NCBI RefSeq assembly: GCF_001022965.1
Contig: NZ_LECZ01000026.1
Span: 1 to 64,000, forward strand
Origin: Enterobacter genomosp. O
GTDB lineage: Bacteria > Pseudomonadota > Gammaproteobacteria > Enterobacterales > Enterobacteriaceae
Direction of reading: 5' to 3'
DNA: 64,000 nt
Shown here in pieces: positions 61,127 to 64,000 of the stretch. Positions within the stretch are counted from its first letter, which is position 1. Every line of letters begins with the position of its first letter. The notes under the pieces are model-generated. The model was given only the letters and a program-made list of their open reading frames with translations, searched no databases and was not told the DNA's origin. Position numbers and translations under genes: made by a program.

Positions 61127-61225
61127 GTGGCCCGATAACGAACACGCCTGATGGGTGTTCGGGGGCGCAAAGGCCTGTCCATGGTGGAAGGCTACATTTT
61201 CTCGCTGATTTCAGGAGTTTTATTT
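61127..61225 (+). promoter_or_regulatory. ROSE-type RNA thermometer in the ibpA leader
   Basis: The hairpin next to the start is CTC-G-CTG-ATTT-CAG-GAG (61201-61217): six pairs with a single bulged G opposite the Shine-Dalgarno AGGAG (61213-61217). This bulged-G pairing is the hallmark of ROSE elements, which melt at heat-shock temperature. Further upstream hairpins (GGCGCAAAGGCCTGTCC region) fit the usual multi-hairpin leader. Start codon at 61226. Confidence 0.88.
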
Positions 61226-61636
61226 ATGCGTAACTTCGATCTTTCTCCGCTATACCGTTCTGCAATTGGTTTTGACCGCCTGTTTAACCATTTAGAAAAT
61301 AACCAAAGCCAGAGCAACGGCTACCCTCCATACAATGTTGAGCTGGTTGACGAAAACCACTACCGCATCGCCATTGCCGTCGCCGGTTTTGCAGAAAACG
61401 AACTGGAGATCACCGCGCAGGACAACCTGCTGGTGGTGAAAGGTTCCCATACGGCCGAGCAGAAAGAACGTACCTACCTTTATCAGGGCATCGCCGAGCG
61501 CAACTTTGAACGCAAGTTCCAGTTAGCCGAGAACATTCACGTGAAAGGCGCAAACCTGGTCAACGGCCTGCTGTTTATCGAACTGGAACGTGTGATTCCG
61601 GAAGAGAAAAAACCGCGCCGTATCGAAATTAACTAA
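61226..61636 (+). CDS. ibpA: Small heat-shock protein IbpA
   Basis: A 136-residue small heat-shock protein with a central alpha-crystallin domain (about residues 35-125) and the C-terminal IEIN motif that links oligomers. It binds aggregating proteins so that ClpB and DnaK can recover them. One residue shorter than E. coli IbpA (one Gly missing in SNGYPPYN). The start at 61226 follows the thermometer; the 25-residue upstream frame is rejected. ibpB lies 136 bp downstream. Confidence 0.97.
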   Translation: MRNFDLSPLYRSAIGFDRLFNHLENNQSQSNGYPPYNVELVDENHYRIAIAVAGFAENELEITAQDNLLVVKGSHTAEQKERTYLYQGIAERNFERKFQLAENIHVKGANLVNGLLFIELERVIPEEKKPRRIEIN

Positions 61637-61692
61637 TTATGCGGGTCGCGCGAGCGGCCCACCCAGACTTGCTTGCCGTAATGGGAGCATAT

Positions 61693-61765
61693 GCGAATCC
61701 TTCAGGATTCGCAGGAACAACTGCGCACAAAATTAAACTGTGCCGAACTCGCTTCTCAGAAGGAG
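61693..61765 (+). promoter_or_regulatory. Second ROSE-type thermometer before ibpB
   Basis: An 8-bp perfect stem with TTCA loop (GCGAATCC, 61693-61700, and GGATTCGC, 61705-61712) is followed by a start-proximal hairpin CTC-G-CTT-CTCAG-AAG-GAG (61748-61765). The latter has the same six pairs and bulged G as the ibpA element and buries the AAGGAG ribosome site. ibpB starts at 61773. Confidence 0.8.
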
Positions 61766-61772
61766 ATTTAGT

Positions 61773-62201
61773 ATGCGTAACTATGATTTATCCCCCTTAC
61801 TGCGTCAGTGGATTGGTTTTGACAAACTGGCTAACGCCCTGCAAAGCAGCAATGAACAACAGACGTTTCCGCCGTACAACATCGAAAAAAGTGACGATAA
61901 CCACTATCGCATCACCCTGGCCCTGGCCGGTTTCCGCCAGGATGACCTGGATATCCAGCTTGAAGGCACCCTTCTGACCGTGAAAGGGACGCCGGAAAAA
62001 CAAGAGACCGAAACCAAATGGCTGCATCAGGGGCTGGTTAATCAGCCGTTTAGCCTGAGCTTTACCCTGGCAGACCATATGGAAGTGTCCGGCGCAACGT
62101 TTACCAACGGGCTGCTGCATATCGACCTGCTCCGCAACGTGCCGGAAGCCATCGCGCCGCAGCGTATCGCCATTAGCGAGCGTCCGGCGTTGAATAGTTA
62201 A
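61773..62201 (+). CDS. ibpB: Small heat-shock protein IbpB
   Basis: A 142-residue alpha-crystallin-type protein, paralogue of IbpA (shared [22 protein letters not shown]) and its partner in binding aggregates. C-terminal [11 protein letters not shown] carries the I-x-I motif. Start at 61773 after AAGGAG; the 11-residue extension is rejected. It ends the heat-shock operon, with a repeat and terminator behind it. Confidence 0.97.
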   Translation: MRNYDLSPLLRQWIGFDKLANALQSSNEQQTFPPYNIEKSDDNHYRITLALAGFRQDDLDIQLEGTLLTVKGTPEKQETETKWLHQGLVNQPFSLSFTLADHMEVSGATFTNGLLHIDLLRNVPEAIAPQRIAISERPALNS

Positions 62202-62218
62202 TACCGTGCGGGCTAATG

Positions 62219-62251
62219 CCCTCACCCCGGCCCTCTCCCACGGGGAGAGGG
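62219..62251. repeat. GC-rich dispersed palindrome, single copy (after ibpB)
   Basis: CCCTCACCCCGG followed by CCCTCTCCC and GGGAGAGGG; one unit of the family at 27724, 34701 and 36995. It lies 17 bp past ibpB and just before its terminator. Confidence 0.83.
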
Positions 62252-62260
62252 TGAAAAGAT

Positions 62261-62287
62261 AAAGCCCTGCTCCGGCAGGGCTTTTTT
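62261..62287 (+). terminator. Rho-independent terminator of ibpAB
   Basis: AAGCCCTGC and GCAGGGCTT pair around a short loop, followed by six T residues. Confidence 0.93.
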
Positions 62288-62365
62288 GTGCGCCATCGCC
62301 CATACAACCGCCTGCGGCTCTGAGAGAATCCTTATCATAACTAAGGTTATGCAAGGAAGTGGATC

Positions 62366-64000
62366 ATGAGTGATATCGCGTTAACCGTCAGCGTGTTGGC
62401 CCTGGTCGCTGTTGTTGGATTATGGATCGGTAATATCAAAATCCGCGGCGTCGGGTTTGGGATCGGCGGGGTGCTGTTTGGCGGCATTTTTGTCGGGCAC
62501 TTCGCCGACAAGCTCGGGCTGGTCCTCAGCGCCGATATGCTCCACTTTACTCAGGAGTTCGGCCTGATCCTGTTCGTCTATACCATTGGTATTCAGGTTG
62601 GGCCGGGCTTTTTCGCCTCACTTCGGGTCTCCGGACTACGACTCAACCTGTTTGCCCTCGGTATTGTGGTGATGGGCGGGCTGGTCACCGCGATCCTGCA
62701 CAAAATCTTTGCTATCCCGCTGCCCGTGGTGTTGGGCATTTTCTCCGGGGCGGTCACCAACACGCCTGCGCTCGGTGCGGGGCAGCAAATCCTGCGCGAT
62801 CTGGGTATCGAACCCGGCATTGTCGATCAGATGGGGATGAGCTACGCCATGGCCTATCCGTTTGGGATTTGCGGCATCCTGCTCACCATGTGGCTGGTAC
62901 GCGTCCTGTTTCGCATTAACGTCGACAAAGAGGCGAAGGACCACGAAACGACGCTTACCAACGGCCATATGCCGATCAAAACCATCAACGTTCGCGTCGA
63001 TAACCCCAACCTGAACAACATGGCGATTCAGGACGTACCGATCCTGAACAGTGCCAATATTATCTGCTCGCGCCTCAAGCGCGACGAGATGCTGATGGTG
63101 CCCGCGCCGGGCACCGTTATCCAGCAAGGCGATCTGCTGCACCTGGTCGGCCAGCCCGGCGATTTAAACAACGCGCGGCTGGTGATTGGGCAGGAAGTAG
63201 ACACCTCGCTTTCCACCCGCGGCACCGATATGCGCGTGGAGCGCGTTGTGGTGACTAACGAACAGGTTCTGGGCAAGAAAATCCGCGATTTGCAGGTTAA
63301 AGAGCGCTATGACGTGGTCATCTCCCGGCTTAACCGCGCGGGCGTCGAGCTGGTTGCCAGCCCGGAGGCCAGCCTGCAGTTCGGGGATATTCTCAACCTG
63401 GTCGGGCGGCCGTCGTCCATTGACGCCGTCGCGGATATGGTGGGCAACGCCCAGCAAAAACTGCAGCAGGTGCAGATGCTGCCTGTGTTTATCGGCATCG
63501 GGCTTGGCGTGCTGCTGGGCTCCATTCCGGTTTACGTGCCGGGCTTCCCGGTCGCGCTCAAGCTGGGCCTGGCGGGCGGGCCGCTGATTATGGCGCTGAT
63601 CCTCGGGCGTATTGGCTGTATCGGTAAGCTCTACTGGTTTATGCCGCCGAGCGCTAACCTCGCGCTGCGCGAGCTGGGCATTGTGCTGTTCCTGGCGGTG
63701 GTCGGGCTGAAGTCGGGTGGGGATTTTGTCGATACCCTGGTCAGAGGGGAAGGGATGAGCTGGGTCGGCTACGGCATATTCATCACGGCGATCCCGCTGC
63801 TGACGGTAGGCATAGTGGCGCGTATGTTCGCTAAGATGAACTACCTGACGCTGTGCGGCATGCTTGCCGGCTCGATGACGGACCCGCCCGCGCTGGCCTT
63901 TGCCAATAACCTGCACGCCACCAGCGGCGCGGCGGCGCTGTCCTATGCCACCGTCTACCCGCTGGTGATGTTCCTGCGCATTATCACCCCACAGCTACTG
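62366..64000 (+). CDS. yidE: Putative transporter YidE (AspT/YidE family), 3' end outside window
   Basis: 545 codons are present; the frame is open at the window edge, about eight residues short of E. coli YidE (553). It is an inner-membrane protein of the AAE exchanger family: N-terminal helices, two central TrkA-C (RCK_C) domains at about residues 190-375 ([28 protein letters not shown]), and C-terminal helices with [25 protein letters not shown] and its counterpart [14 protein letters not shown] are the two halves of the internal repeat. Substrate unknown. An AAGGAAG site precedes the ATG. Confidence 0.93.
   Translation, partial: MSDIALTVSVLALVAVVGLWIGNIKIRGVGFGIGGVLFGGIFVGHFADKLGLVLSADMLHFTQEFGLILFVYTIGIQVGPGFFASLRVSGLRLNLFALGIVVMGGLVTAILHKIFAIPLPVVLGIFSGAVTNTPALGAGQQILRDLGIEPGIVDQMGMSYAMAYPFGICGILLTMWLVRVLFRINVDKEAKDHETTLTNGHMPIKTINVRVDNPNLNNMAIQDVPILNSANIICSRLKRDEMLMVPAPGTVIQQGDLLHLVGQPGDLNNARLVIGQEVDTSLSTRGTDMRVERVVVTNEQVLGKKIRDLQVKERYDVVISRLNRAGVELVASPEASLQFGDILNLVGRPSSIDAVADMVGNAQQKLQQVQMLPVFIGIGLGVLLGSIPVYVPGFPVALKLGLAGGPLIMALILGRIGCIGKLYWFMPPSANLALRELGIVLFLAVVGLKSGGDFVDTLVRGEGMSWVGYGIFITAIPLLTVGIVARMFAKMNYLTLCGMLAGSMTDPPALAFANNLHATSGAAALSYATVYPLVMFLRIITPQLL

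Overview
The window is a chromosomal segment of a gamma-proteobacterium of the Enterobacteriaceae. Gene order and protein sequences follow the Escherichia coli oriC-dnaA region closely (comparisons are from memory). The dgo operon, the lack of tnaCAB between mnmE and mdtL, and the GC-rich intergenic repeats suggest Enterobacter or a near relative such as Leclercia or Lelliottia. I saw no prophage, insertion sequence, integron, CRISPR array or defence island. This is core genome, and I found no new multi-gene system.

Layout, left to right. Bases 1-240 are the promoter and leader of an rRNA operon (the rrnC position) reading leftward out of the window. Next come the regulator yieP with the efflux gene hsrA, then the ribose regulon rbsDACBKR on the minus strand, the potassium transporter kup, and the divergent ravA-viaA pair. 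asnA and asnC are followed by mioC, the replication origin oriC (about 15712-16000), mnmG and rsmG. The ATP synthase operon atpIBEFHAGDC spans 19323-26206. It is followed by glmU-glmS (amino sugar synthesis) and the phosphate regulon pstSCAB-phoU.

From 34785 to 44566 lie yieH, adeP, chrR, yieE, yidZ, mdtL, mnmE, yidC, yidD, rnpA and rpmH. All except adeP are on the minus strand. The replication operon dnaA-dnaN-recF-gyrB follows on the plus strand. After gyrB there is an accessory pair, a LysR regulator and a divergent zinc-less alcohol dehydrogenase-like gene, where E. coli has yidB. Then come yidA, the galactonate operon dgoRKAD with dgoT, yidR, yidQ, the small heat-shock genes ibpA and ibpB, and yidE, cut by the window end about eight codons early.

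The genes form linked blocks: ribose uptake and phosphorylation under RbsR; phosphate uptake under PhoB; galactonate uptake and breakdown under DgoR; and the initiation machinery (DnaA, oriC, sliding clamp, RecF, gyrase). The most interesting signals are in the RNA and regulatory layer: paired ROSE-type RNA thermometers before ibpA and ibpB, a perfect hairpin that buries the yidR ribosome binding site, symmetric inverted repeats between the LysR gene and its partner, an extra palindrome and Pho-box-like site before pstS, a 13-bp hairpin at the tna-less mnmE-mdtL junction, hairpins between rbsB and rbsK, and a family of GC-rich palindromes at four gene ends.
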